Below, piece after piece: positions 24,798 through 32,218 of a stretch of 64,000 nucleotides of DNA. Origin of the DNA: Pseudonocardia abyssalis (lineage in GTDB: Bacteria > Actinomycetota > Actinomycetes > Mycobacteriales > Pseudonocardiaceae); assembly GCF_019263705.2 (NCBI RefSeq), contig NZ_JADQDK010000001.1, positions 4,402,001-4,466,000 of the forward strand, given 5' to 3'. The notes beneath the pieces are model-generated. The model was given only the letters and a program-made list of their open reading frames with translations, was not told the origin of the DNA and ran no database searches. The position numbers and the translations under genes were made by a program. How positions within the stretch are numbered: position 1 is the stretch's first letter; each line of letters opens with the position of its first letter.

Positions 24798-24873
24798 TCC
24801 ACCCCCGAGGAATGGCGTCGGCCGGCCGACCCCACGGCCGGCCGGCGCAATTCCGTGTGATCGGAGAACGGTT

Positions 24874-25503
24874 TCAGGAATCCGTTCCGAGCGGGCCGGT
24901 GAGCCCACTCTCGAGCGCCCGGAACACCATGTCGAGCAGATCCCGCAACTCACCGTCGCCGTGGTCGAGCCACCGCTCGTACGCGGCGAGCGCGACGCCG
25001 AGGCTCGCATGCCCGACCGCCTGGGGCACGAGGTCGTCGCTGGAGACCCCGAGCCGCCCGGCCACGTAGTCGGCGACGACCCGGCGCCACGCCGCGTAGC
25101 GCAGTGTCGAGTGGGCCTGCAAGGCCGGGGTGTCGAGGATCAGGCGCAGCCGGCTGCGGTGCCAGTGCTGCTCCGCGATGGGCACCTCGTTGAAGTCGAG
25201 GACGGCGGCCCGGACCCCGTCCATCACCGGCAGGTCGGATGGGAGTGCGGCGAACGTGGCCCGCATCCGGTCGAGCTGCTCGTCGAACGCACCCCAGGGG
25301 ATGTCGTTCTTGGAGGCGTAGTAGCGGAAGACGGTGCGCCGGCCGATCCCGGCCGCAGCGGCGATGTCGTCGACGGTGGTGGTGTCGAAGCCGCGGCGGG
25401 TGAACATGTCGAGCGCGATGTGCTCGATCTCGACGCGGGACGTGACGGGACGTCGGCCGGCCCGTCGGGGCACGGCCGCGGCTTCACCGGTGTGCGTGGA
25501 CAT
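24874..25503 (-). CDS. MftR-like TetR-family regulator
   Basis: The 209-residue protein has a TetR helix-turn-helix: HIALDMFTRRGFDTTTVDDIAAAAGIGRRTVFRYYASKNDIPWGAFD. The following FAALPSDLPVMDGVRAAVLDFN and RLRLILDTPALQAHSTLRYAAWRRVVADYVAGRLG closely resemble MftR, the repressor of mycofactocin operons that responds to long-chain acyl-CoAs in mycobacteria. No mftA, mftB or mftC gene is visible nearby, so the function may differ. GAGGAAGGG supports ATG 25503. Its upstream neighbour on the same strand is the GGDEF gene. Confidence 0.75.
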   Translation of the reverse strand: MSTHTGEAAAVPRRAGRRPVTSRVEIEHIALDMFTRRGFDTTTVDDIAAAAGIGRRTVFRYYASKNDIPWGAFDEQLDRMRATFAALPSDLPVMDGVRAAVLDFNEVPIAEQHWHRSRLRLILDTPALQAHSTLRYAAWRRVVADYVAGRLGVSSDDLVPQAVGHASLGVALAAYERWLDHGDGELRDLLDMVFRALESGLTGPLGTDS

Positions 25504-25564
25504 CGGCCCTTCCTCGGGTGCTCCCTGCTCGGCACCCGTCCCAGATCGTGCCACGGCCGACCGG

Positions 25565-26893
25565 TCAGGACCCGTGCGCGGGCCTCGGTGCCGATGCGGA
25601 CGGGTCGTCGACGGTGTGCAGCCCGTGCCGCACCAGGTTGCGACCGGCGGCCTTCGCCGCGTAGAGCGCGGCGTCGGCCACCTCGATCAGCCGGTCGAGG
25701 TCGGCACCGTCGGCCGGGAACGTGGCGACCCCGACGGAGACCGACACGTCGTCGACGACCACGGGTCCGTCCGGCGCCGGGACCTCGGGGCGCAGGTCGT
25801 CGATCCGGCACCGGATCCGGTCGGCCACCGCGCCCGCGCCGGTACGCAGGTCGTCGACGTCGGCCGCGGTGAGCAGCACGACGAACTCCTCGCCACCGAA
25901 GCGACCGACGAGGTCGTGGTCGCGCACCTCGGCCCGCAGGGCGGCCCCGATGTCGGCCAGGATCTGGTCGCCCGCGAGGTGGCCGTAGCGGTCGTTGACG
26001 AGCTTGAAGTGGTCGATGTCGAGCAGGAGGACGGCGACCGTGCCGCCGGAGTGCCGGGCCGCGCGCAGGGCCAGCTCGGCACGCAGCCGCCAGGACTCCG
26101 CATTGAGCAGCCCGGTCTTCGCGTCGGTGCTGGCCGCCTCCTCCAGCTGGCGGACCAGGACGGTGCGGTGCAGCACGACCAGCGGGGGCAACACCAGCAC
26201 CGCCAGCGCGGGACCGAACGCGGACACGGCCGCCGCGACCACCGCACCGAGGGTCAACGTGGTGAGTTCCAGCACGAGCTCGTCGCGGTGGCCCACGGCC
26301 CGGAGCAACGACGTGCCCGACCCGCTCATCCGGATCGCGGCGACGACGAGGACCAGGTTGACGAGCCCGTAGGCGAGCACCGCGAGGGCGAGGAGCACGA
26401 GGCCGGTCGCCGACCGGAACAGTTCGGCTGCACCGCCGAGCCCCACGACGACCCCTGCCGCGTGCGCGGCGAGGACCACCGTGGCCGTGCTGAACACGAC
26501 CCGGTACACCGGGAAACCCGACGGCCGCCACGCCCGCAGGTAGAGGTGCAGGTAGACGAGCAGGACCACGGCGGTGGCCAGGCATCCGGGCAGCAGCAGG
26601 GCGGCGGCGAACGTCCACACGGAGCTGAGGTCCATGTGCGGGGTCTGGTCGACGCGGCGCCGCATCCGCTCGACGCCCAGCGCGGCCTCGGTGTGGGCCA
26701 TACCGGCGACGGCGAGGACCGCGATCGTCCAGAGCCCCGTCGTCGTGACGTCGGACGCGGAGACCGCACCGCCGGTCAGGACGACCGCGATCGCGAGGAT
26801 CTCCACGGACACCAGTACGGCGGCGAGCCGGCGCGGGATGGACCGGATGGCCCAGCTCGCCGGCCCGATCGACCGACCCGGTGACGGTGGCAT
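25565..26893 (-). CDS. Membrane-anchored GGDEF diguanylate cyclase
   Basis: The 442-residue protein has about seven to eight hydrophobic helices in its first 250 residues (MASE-like sensor region). A GGDEF domain follows, with DAKTGLLNAESWRLR, DIDHFKLVNDRYGHLAGDQIL and the active-site GGEEF (about residue 335). The signature is the active GGEEF variant, so it should make cyclic di-GMP. A canonical RxxD inhibitory site is not clearly placed five residues before it. No EAL domain is present. ATG 26893 is preferred; an earlier GTG/ATG at 26938 is possible. Confidence 0.88.
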   Translation of the reverse strand: MPPSPGRSIGPASWAIRSIPRRLAAVLVSVEILAIAVVLTGGAVSASDVTTTGLWTIAVLAVAGMAHTEAALGVERMRRRVDQTPHMDLSSVWTFAAALLLPGCLATAVVLLVYLHLYLRAWRPSGFPVYRVVFSTATVVLAAHAAGVVVGLGGAAELFRSATGLVLLALAVLAYGLVNLVLVVAAIRMSGSGTSLLRAVGHRDELVLELTTLTLGAVVAAAVSAFGPALAVLVLPPLVVLHRTVLVRQLEEAASTDAKTGLLNAESWRLRAELALRAARHSGGTVAVLLLDIDHFKLVNDRYGHLAGDQILADIGAALRAEVRDHDLVGRFGGEEFVVLLTAADVDDLRTGAGAVADRIRCRIDDLRPEVPAPDGPVVVDDVSVSVGVATFPADGADLDRLIEVADAALYAAKAAGRNLVRHGLHTVDDPSASAPRPAHGS

Positions 26894-26984
26894 GCCCTCC
26901 CGCTTCCCCTCGTCCACGAACGGGGCACGGTGAGGCACCCCTTACGAGTGATCGTAGCCGCCGCTCCACGATTGTCGTCAGGGA

Positions 26985-27527
26985 TCAGTCAACACTGACG
27001 TCGAAATCGTCGTCCTCGACGTCGTCGCCCGGCGAGTCGTCCCGGTCGCCGTCCTCGTCGAGGACCGCGGGATCGGCCCGCTCGTCGAAGACGCCGTCGC
27101 CGTCGTCGAGGTGCAGCACGGCGGTGAGGTCGCCGTCGTCGTCACCGGTACCGGCGGGGATCGGCTCGGTCAGGGTGACGGTGATCGGCCCGGACTGCCC
27201 GGGTTGCACCGGGGCCGACCCGAGGACCCGCCCGTCGGAGTCGTCGTCGTCGGTGCGGATCACGACCCAGCCGGGGCCGCCGGAGATCCGGGCCTCGCGG
27301 ACCACGACCGTGCGGCCGTCACCGGACTGGTCGTCGGCGTCGATCGTCGCGCCGGGGTCGGACACGGGGGTCACGCCGCCCGCCGTCGCGGGGGCCTGCG
27401 CGGTGGTGGCGGGGGCGACCTGGGGTGCGGCCACGGGGGCGACCGGGGTCTCGGCGGCGCCGGACCCGCACGCGGCGAGGAGTGCGGTGCCGGCGGCGAT
27501 GGCGAGGAGCGTCGTCGTCTTGGTCAT
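26985..27527 (-). CDS. DUF7282-like lipoprotein
   Basis: The 180-residue product has a lipoprotein signal peptide with lipobox LLAAC (Cys20). A Pro/Ala-rich linker follows, then a small beta domain with ISGGPGWVVIRTDDDD, GPITVTLTEP and DLTAVLHLDDGDGVFDE. This matches the DUF7282 pattern I know mainly from haloarchaea and some actinobacteria; no function is established. The last 20 residues are very acidic. It would sit on the outer face of the membrane. It stands alone and is divergent from the broken hydrolase gene (78 bp gap). Confidence 0.75.
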   Translation of the reverse strand: MTKTTTLLAIAAGTALLAACGSGAAETPVAPVAAPQVAPATTAQAPATAGGVTPVSDPGATIDADDQSGDGRTVVVREARISGGPGWVVIRTDDDDSDGRVLGSAPVQPGQSGPITVTLTEPIPAGTGDDDGDLTAVLHLDDGDGVFDERADPAVLDEDGDRDDSPGDDVEDDDFDVSVD

Positions 27528-27605
27528 GGCACCGAGTCCACCGTCCGGGGGTGAGAACGGTCTGAGCTGATTCTGAGACGGGTCTCATCTGGCACCCTCG
27601 CCGCC

Positions 27606-28427
27606 ATGAGGGAGATCGATGTCCCGCTGCCCGACGGCCGGACGCTGCACGCCTATGACGTCGGGCCCGCCGACGCACCGGTCACCGTGGGCTGGCATCA
27701 CGGCACACCGAACACCGGAGAGCCGCCCGTTCCCCTGCTCGGCGACGGCGTGCGCTGGATCTCGCACGACCGCCCCGGCTACGGTGGCTCGACCCCGCAC
27801 CCCGGGCGGGACGTGGCGTCCGTGGCCGCCGACGTCGCCGCGGTGGCCGATGCTCTGGGAGTGGGCCGGTTCGTGGCCGCCGGGCACTCCGGGGGCGGCC
27901 CGCACGCGCTCGCCTGCGCGGCGCTGCTCCCGGACCGGGTCGCCGGAGTGCTCTGCATCTGCGGTATCGCACCCCGGGACGCCGACGGGCTCGACTGGTT
28001 CGCCGGCATGGCTGCGGCGGGAGCGGCGGAACTGCGGGCGGCCGACGCGGGCCGGGACGCGCTGGCCGAACTACTGGCGTCGGCGGAGTTCGATCCCGAC
28101 CAGTTCACGGAGTCGGACCACGCGGCGCTGGCCGGGCCGTGGTCCTGACTGGGCACGGTGGCGGGGAAGGGTCTCGCGGCCGGACCGGAAGGGATGCTCG
28201 ACGACGACCTCGCCTATGTCTCGCCGTGGGGTGCCGACCCGGCCCGGGTCACCGCCCCCGTCGTGGTGCTGCACGGGGGCGACGACCGGATCGCGCCGCC
28301 CGCGCACGGCGAGTGGCTGGCGCGGCACTGCCCGGACTCCGAGCTGTGGCTCCGCGAGGGTGAGGGTCACATCTCGGTGCTCGGCTCTGCCGCGCAGGCC
28401 CTGGCGCGGTTGCTCCCCTGGTCGTAG
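27606..28427 (+). pseudogene. Alpha/beta hydrolase interrupted by an in-frame stop
   Basis: The reading frame encodes a full alpha/beta hydrolase (273 codons). The N-terminal half has GWHHGTPNTGEPPVP, SHDRPGYGGSTP and the nucleophile elbow AGHSGGG. The C-terminal half has VTAPVVVLHGGDDRIAPP and the catalytic His in GEGHISVLG. A single TGA at 28146-28148 interrupts the same frame after ALAGPWS; related proteins would most likely have Trp (TGG) there. No frameshift is present. Either it is a recent nonsense mutation, or a sequencing error, or two peptides are made (GTG 28158 could restart). All catalytic residues are otherwise intact. Confidence 0.8.
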
Positions 28428-28495
28428 CGACCCAGGACGTTGCTGACGTCCGGTCCAGCACGGCGTCCTGCTCCGGCGGGGTCGGTCGTCCGGCG

Positions 28496-28620
28496 GCCGG
28501 TGAGGCCCCGCCCTCGTCCCGGTTCATGAGGAGCGGGATGTCGGGCCGGCCGTCCTCGGACACGCGAGAACACGGACCAGCGCGAGAACACGCGGTCCTC
28601 GACGTCCTGGCCGTCGAGGA
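28496..28620 (-). pseudogene. Remnant of a BLUF-domain protein C-terminus
   Basis: On the minus strand, one frame reads DGQDVEDRVFSRWSVF and another continues SEDGRPDIPLLMNRDEGG. Joined, they resemble the C-terminal segment of BLUF-like proteins, as in the intact relative at 34616-35011 (EKRAFSRWSVARIS). A small duplication of the GTTCTCGCG segment has shifted the frame. The N-terminal two thirds of the domain are absent. It lies downstream of the tRNA-Phe gene. Confidence 0.5.
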
Positions 28621-28708
28621 GCATCGGGGACGGGCCGGAGGGCCGGAGTCTCGGTTGCGACAGATCGCGGGTGACCGTCGGCGACGGAGCGCCGGGACCG
28701 CGGGGAGG

Positions 28709-28782
28709 TGGCCAGGGGCGGGGTCGAACCGCCGACCTACCGCTTTTCAGGCGGTCGCTCGTACCAACTGAGCTACCTGGCC
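28709..28782 (-). tRNA. tRNA-Phe (GAA)
   Basis: The minus strand folds as a cloverleaf: acceptor GGCCAGG with CCTGGCC, D stem GCTC/GAGC, anticodon stem ACCGC/GCGGT with loop CTGAAAA (anticodon GAA), and T arm GGCGG-TTCGACC-CCGCC. CCA is not encoded in full. It is the last of three tRNA genes on this strand. Confidence 0.97.
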
Positions 28783-28816
28783 GGGCGGTCCGGTGAGACA
28801 CCGGACCATGGTGGAG

Positions 28817-28890
28817 CGACCCAGACGGGACTCGAACCCGCGACCTTCGCCGTGACAGGGCGACGCGCTAACCAACTGCGCCACTGGGCC
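28817..28890 (-). tRNA. tRNA-Asp (GTC)
   Basis: The cloverleaf has acceptor GGCCCAG with CTGGGTC, anticodon loop CTGTCAC (anticodon GTC) and T loop TTCGAGT. The gene lies 34 bp upstream of tRNA-Phe and 30 bp downstream of tRNA-Glu, so all three are probably one transcript. Confidence 0.97.
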
Positions 28891-28920
28891 TAGCTGTGGA
28901 GCTGTAGAGCGGTGTAACCG

Positions 28921-28993
28921 TACCCCCAACGGGATTCGAACCCGCGTTGCCGCCTTGAAAGGGCGGAGTCCTAGGCCACTAGACGATGGGGAC
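28921..28993 (-). tRNA. tRNA-Glu (TTC)
   Basis: The cloverleaf has acceptor GTCCCCA with TGGGGGT, anticodon stem CCGCC/GGCGG with loop CTTTCAA (anticodon TTC) and T arm GCGGG-TTCGAAT-CCCGT. It is the first of the Glu-Asp-Phe cluster. A TATGCT hexamer at 29053-29048 on the minus strand is a possible -10 for the cluster. Confidence 0.97.
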
Positions 28994-29090
28994 TCGGACC
29001 GCCGAGGCCGTCCGTGCCGTCAACGACTGTCCGTTGGGAGCCCGCCAAGCATAGGACAGACCTCCGGAGCCCCCTGCACCGGGGTGCCGA

Positions 29091-29324
29091 TCAGCGACTG
29101 ACCGGCGGTGGGAGGTCCGGGGTGGACGAGATCAGCCCCAGCATGTCGAGCAGTTCGCGCAGGTCCTCAGAGCCCGACGAGTTCCTGGCGACGACCATGC
29201 GTGCGCTGTGGAGCTGGTCGTCGCTCACCCGGTATGCGTCGGACGCCGTGCGCTGGCTCGGGATCGACCCCGAGGTGACGCCGTCGCCCGTTTCCCGCCG
29301 CGCGCTGCCGATACCACCGGTCAT
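29091..29324 (-). CDS. Small conserved hypothetical protein
   Basis: The 77-residue protein has a Ser/Gly/Thr-rich N-terminus. A more conserved-looking end reads DQLHSARMVVARNSSGSEDLRELLDMLGL, a pattern I recall from small actinobacterial proteins encoded next to tRNA-Glu clusters. Its function is unknown. GGAGG six bases upstream of the ATG strongly supports translation. It is transcribed toward the tRNA cluster. No membrane segment or metal-binding motif is present. Confidence 0.65.
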   Translation of the reverse strand: MTGGIGSARRETGDGVTSGSIPSQRTASDAYRVSDDQLHSARMVVARNSSGSEDLRELLDMLGLISSTPDLPPPVSR

Positions 29325-29515
29325 CCCAGCCTCCCGCCCCTGTGGCCACCCCCGTGACCGTGACCGAGACGTTACCTATCGGGGGACGCCCGCGCACGCC
29401 CCTTCCCGGGTGAGCGGACCACCCGGAGGTGACTCTGCGGGGTCGACCGACCACCGGCGGCGGGGCCCCGGCAGGCTTCTGCCACCATGTCCGGCAGCCC
29501 GTCCGAGGAGGTCCG

Positions 29516-29737
29516 ATGGCTGTCCAGGCCCCGTTCCGCACGCACGTCACCGTCAGTGGCATGACGTGCCGACACTGCGTGATGTCGGTCACGGAGGAGG
29601 TCTCCGAGATCGACGGCGTGAGCGCCGTCGACGCCGACCTCGACAGCGGCCTGCTCACGGTGCTCGCCGACCGCGACATCGAGCACGACGAGATCGCCGC
29701 GGCGGTCTCCGAGGCGGGTTTCGAACTCGTCGGCTGA
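29516..29737 (+). CDS. Heavy-metal-associated domain protein, CopZ-like copper chaperone
   Basis: The 73-residue protein is a single HMA domain with the metal-binding motif GMTCRHC (residues about 15-21) and the beta-alpha-beta-beta-alpha-beta layout ending EAGFELVG. It should bind Cu(I) in the cytoplasm and pass it to a P-type ATPase or regulator. No copper ATPase or CsoR lies in this window. GAGGAG five bases upstream supports the ATG. The following RHH-like gene begins 28 bp later but has its own -10. Confidence 0.92.
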   Translation: MAVQAPFRTHVTVSGMTCRHCVMSVTEEVSEIDGVSAVDADLDSGLLTVLADRDIEHDEIAAAVSEAGFELVG

Positions 29738-29765
29738 GGAGGCCCGGCGCCGTAGGGTGCCGGGC

Positions 29766-30125
29766 ATGCCGTCCGATCGCCGTGCGCGCCGCCGTCCCTC
29801 GGGACCCGGGCCGGACGCGCACGATCCCGAGCTCGACTCCTACCTCGCCGCACTCGCGCCCGGCGCCGAGGAGCACGCCACCGAGCTGACGGGCCGCTTC
29901 GGCTCGGCCCAGGTGTTCCAGCTCCGGCTGCCCGCGCTGCGCATCGAGCAGCTGCGCCGGATCGCGGAGGAGCGCGGGGTCTCACCGGGCGCTCTCGCCG
30001 TCGACTGGGTGGTGGAGCGGCTCGACCGCGAGGACACCCCCACCGGGCCGCTCGCCGTCGTCGAGGAGGCGGAGAAGCGTAGGCGCGGTCCGCTGAGCAG
30101 GCTCGGCAGGCGGGACCGGAGCTAG
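29766..30125 (+). CDS. Ribbon-helix-helix-like hypothetical protein
   Basis: The 119-residue protein has a basic, disordered N-terminus. The segment VFQLRLPALRIEQLRRIAEERGVSPGALAVDWVVERLDRED looks like a ribbon-helix-helix (CopG/Arc-type) DNA-binding domain, and a basic tail ends the protein. No toxin gene lies next to it, so it is not an obvious antitoxin. TAGGGT at 29753-29758 lies 7 nt before the ATG, suggesting a leaderless message. The downstream region is a field of gene fragments. Function is unknown. Confidence 0.65.
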   Translation: MPSDRRARRRPSGPGPDAHDPELDSYLAALAPGAEEHATELTGRFGSAQVFQLRLPALRIEQLRRIAEERGVSPGALAVDWVVERLDREDTPTGPLAVVEEAEKRRRGPLSRLGRRDRS

Positions 30126-30153
30126 GAACGGACGGGGACGGACCGCCGGACCG

Positions 30154-30345
30154 TCAGCCGTTCAGGTCGCGGCGCCGCAGGCCGACGACCCCGGCCGCGG
30201 CCGGCCCGACCGCGACGGCGGCCACGGCACCCATCCGGGGCCCGGCGCGACGGCAGCGAACGGGGAGACCAGGACGGGGCGGCGCGAACGCCGGTCCGGC
30301 GAACAGCAGGCAGGCCGGCAGGTACGCCACCGTCGTGCCGATCTC
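30154..30345 (-). pseudogene. C-terminal remnant of an ABC-2-type permease
   Basis: The minus strand encodes EIGTTVAYLPACLLFAGPAFA and ends GPAAAGVVGLRRRDLNG. These resemble the penultimate helix and the RRRD tail of antibiotic/polyketide exporter permeases. The part in between is short and out of register, and the upstream gene is missing. It abuts the methyltransferase remnant on the other strand. Confidence 0.45.
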
Positions 30346-30356
30346 GCGGACCGGGC

Positions 30357-30660
30357 GTGCACTGGTTCGACGTCGACCGGCCGGAGGTGATCTCGCTGCG
30401 GGAGCAGCTCTACGAGCCGCCCACCGGCCACTACCGCGCGACCGACCCGCTCTCGTCGTCGCCGAGGGACTGACGATGTACCTGCCCGCAACGGAGGGCC
30501 CCCGCTGCTGTGCCGGCTCGTGGAGCACCTGCCGGGCGGGCAGCTGATGTTCGACACCTACTCCCGGCTCGGCGTGCGCCCGACCAAGCTCGTACCCGTG
30601 CTGCGCCGCACCGGGCAGACGCCGAGCTGGGGCGTCGACGACCCGCGCGGGGACCGCTGA
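30357..30660 (+). pseudogene. Remnant of a leucine-carboxyl-methyltransferase-like gene
   Basis: Three frames carry successive pieces of one protein. They are VHWFDVDRPEVISLREQLY, then RPALVVAEGLTMYLPATEG, then LVEHLPGGQLMFDTYSRLG followed by a Pro- and Arg-rich end. In the family (PF04072, class I SAM methyltransferases) these segments are contiguous. Two frameshifts and a missing N-terminus show that it is not functional. The start lies directly beside the permease remnant. Confidence 0.65.
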
Positions 30661-30674
30661 TCAGGAGCCGCCGA

Positions 30675-32021
30675 TCAAGGACCGCTGACCAGCACCCGGC
30701 TCGGGCTGCCGTCGAGGCACGGGCTGCCGGTCAGCAGGGACGGGTCCAGTGCGCCGGCCAGCGCGCGGTAGCCGGCCGCCGAGAGGTGCAGGCCGTCGCC
30801 GGAGTCGAAGGCGGGGGCCAGGCGGGCGGGGTCGGCCGGGTCGGTGACGGCGGCGGCGAAGTCGGCCACCCCGTCAGCGTGCTCCGCGCCGTGCGCCCGC
30901 ACCCAGGCGTTGACGGCCTCGCGGGTCGCGACCGCCTGCGGCGTGCCGTGCTCCCCCGCCGCGGACGGCGTGATCGTCGTCAGGACGACCCGGGTGCCGC
31001 CCGCGTGGGCACGCTCGGCGAACCGCACCATGCCCGCGACGATCTCGTCGGCCTTGCGCCCGGCCGCGATGTCGTTGGTGCCGATGTGCAGGACGACGTC
31101 GGACACGGCACCGACGTCGCGGTCGTAGCGGGCCAGCGGCGAGTCGCCGTCGAGGAGCGGGTCGTCGGTGAGCAGCTGGTTGCGGGAGATGCCCGAGTTG
31201 AGCACCGACATGACCGCCGGGCCACCCACGCCCGTCAGCCGCTGCGCGAGCGCGTCGGACCAGCGCTCGCCCGGTCCCGCGCCGACGCCGTCGGTGATCG
31301 AGTCACCGATCGTCACGACCGTGTTGACCGGACGCGGGGCCAGCACGTCGACACCGGTGAGCACCATCCAGGACGTGACGGGCGTGTCGAACGCGGACCC
31401 GTCGTCGACGAGTGCGGCGTCGCCGGGCCGGGAGAGGTACGAGGTCTGCAGCGCCACCCCGTGCTGGGTGAGTACGTCGGGCGGGGTCACCAGGAACAGG
31501 CTGACGGCGAGCGGGCGGCCGACCTCGGCAACGAGGGCCACCGGGTCGCTGACGACCTCGGCACCCGGCGCCACCATCACGCCCGACACCCCGCCGAACG
31601 CGACCGGGCGCATCGTGCCGGGCACCAGCCCGGCCGCCCCGTCGGACCAGGCCGCGGACACCGTGCCGATCTGCATCGGTGTGGTGCCGTAGGCGTTGGA
31701 CAGCCGCACCCGGACCTGCGAACCGGTGACCTGCGGTGACACCACCATCCGCAGCGTCCGTCCGGCCGTGCCCGGATCGGCGGGGACGGGCTGGGCCGCG
31801 GCGTGCCAGGCGCCGGCCCACGCGGGCGCGCAGTCGGGCCCGGGATCGACCGCGGCGACGGGACCGACCGCCTCCGGGGCGCGGTCGGTGAGGGCGAACG
31901 CCCCCAGCAGGCAGATCATCGCGGCGGCGGCGACGAGCCCTCGCACCCCGTTCCGCACCCGTGCCCCTGCCCGCATCGCCCGCCCCACCGACCCCTCGCT
32001 CCGAACCGTCCGCAGTGTCAT
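30675..32021 (-). CDS. Secreted SGNH/GDSL hydrolase
   Basis: The 448-residue product has an N-terminal hydrophobic segment (GLVAAAAMICLLGAFAL) for export. A beta-rich N-terminal half with WAGAWHAAAQP follows, then the SGNH domain. Block I is VTIGDSITDG (catalytic Ser), block II SGISRNQ, block III HIGTNDI and block V DGLHLS (Asp and His). Such proteins are extracellular esterases or rhamnogalacturonan-acetylesterase-like enzymes; the substrate is unknown. ATG 32021 is used; a second ATG at 31976 is also plausible. It ends 15 bp after the methyltransferase remnant on the other strand. Tandem terminators separate it from the upstream dehydrogenase gene. Confidence 0.88.
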   Translation of the reverse strand: MTLRTVRSEGSVGRAMRAGARVRNGVRGLVAAAAMICLLGAFALTDRAPEAVGPVAAVDPGPDCAPAWAGAWHAAAQPVPADPGTAGRTLRMVVSPQVTGSQVRVRLSNAYGTTPMQIGTVSAAWSDGAAGLVPGTMRPVAFGGVSGVMVAPGAEVVSDPVALVAEVGRPLAVSLFLVTPPDVLTQHGVALQTSYLSRPGDAALVDDGSAFDTPVTSWMVLTGVDVLAPRPVNTVVTIGDSITDGVGAGPGERWSDALAQRLTGVGGPAVMSVLNSGISRNQLLTDDPLLDGDSPLARYDRDVGAVSDVVLHIGTNDIAAGRKADEIVAGMVRFAERAHAGGTRVVLTTITPSAAGEHGTPQAVATREAVNAWVRAHGAEHADGVADFAAAVTDPADPARLAPAFDSGDGLHLSAAGYRALAGALDPSLLTGSPCLDGSPSRVLVSGP

Positions 32022-32099
32022 CGCCGCACCCACCGCGAACGTGACGACACACGTCGCTCGAACGGGTAGTAGGCGATCCGTTACGTAGGGTTGAACGAG

Positions 32100-32140
32100 C
32101 GTGACCACCCGATCGTGAGTCGGCCGATCGGGTGGTCACG
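32100..32140 (-). terminator. Terminator downstream of the Glu/Leu dehydrogenase gene
   Basis: A perfect 16-bp stem (32100-32115 with 32125-32140) with a 9-nt loop lies about 80 bp past the dehydrogenase stop and 80 bp before the GDSL hydrolase start. It probably insulates the latter. Confidence 0.8.
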
Positions 32141-32185
32141 TTACGTCGAGTCGAATTCACTCTCCGTGAGTGACTCGACCGGGGC

Positions 32186-32210
32186 GCCGGGTGGTCCCCC
32201 ACCACCCGGC
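32186..32210 (-). terminator. Second terminator hairpin directly after the dehydrogenase gene
   Basis: GCCGGGTGGT pairs with ACCACCCGGC around a CCCCC loop, 9 bp after the stop codon at 32219. It is a tandem partner of the larger hairpin at 32100-32140. Confidence 0.75.
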
Positions 32211-32218
32211 CAGGTGAA

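Noticed and set aside
24874..26893. Complete mycofactocin locus
   Set aside because: No precursor peptide, radical SAM or associated dehydrogenase gene is present around the MftR-like gene.
28146..28148. UGA read as selenocysteine or programmed readthrough
   Set aside because: No SECIS-like hairpin or selenocysteine context was recognised, and Trp fits the position. Nonsense mutation or read error is simpler.
29766..30125. Toxin-antitoxin pair based on the RHH-like protein
   Set aside because: No partner toxin frame lies beside it; the downstream sequence consists of unrelated gene fragments.
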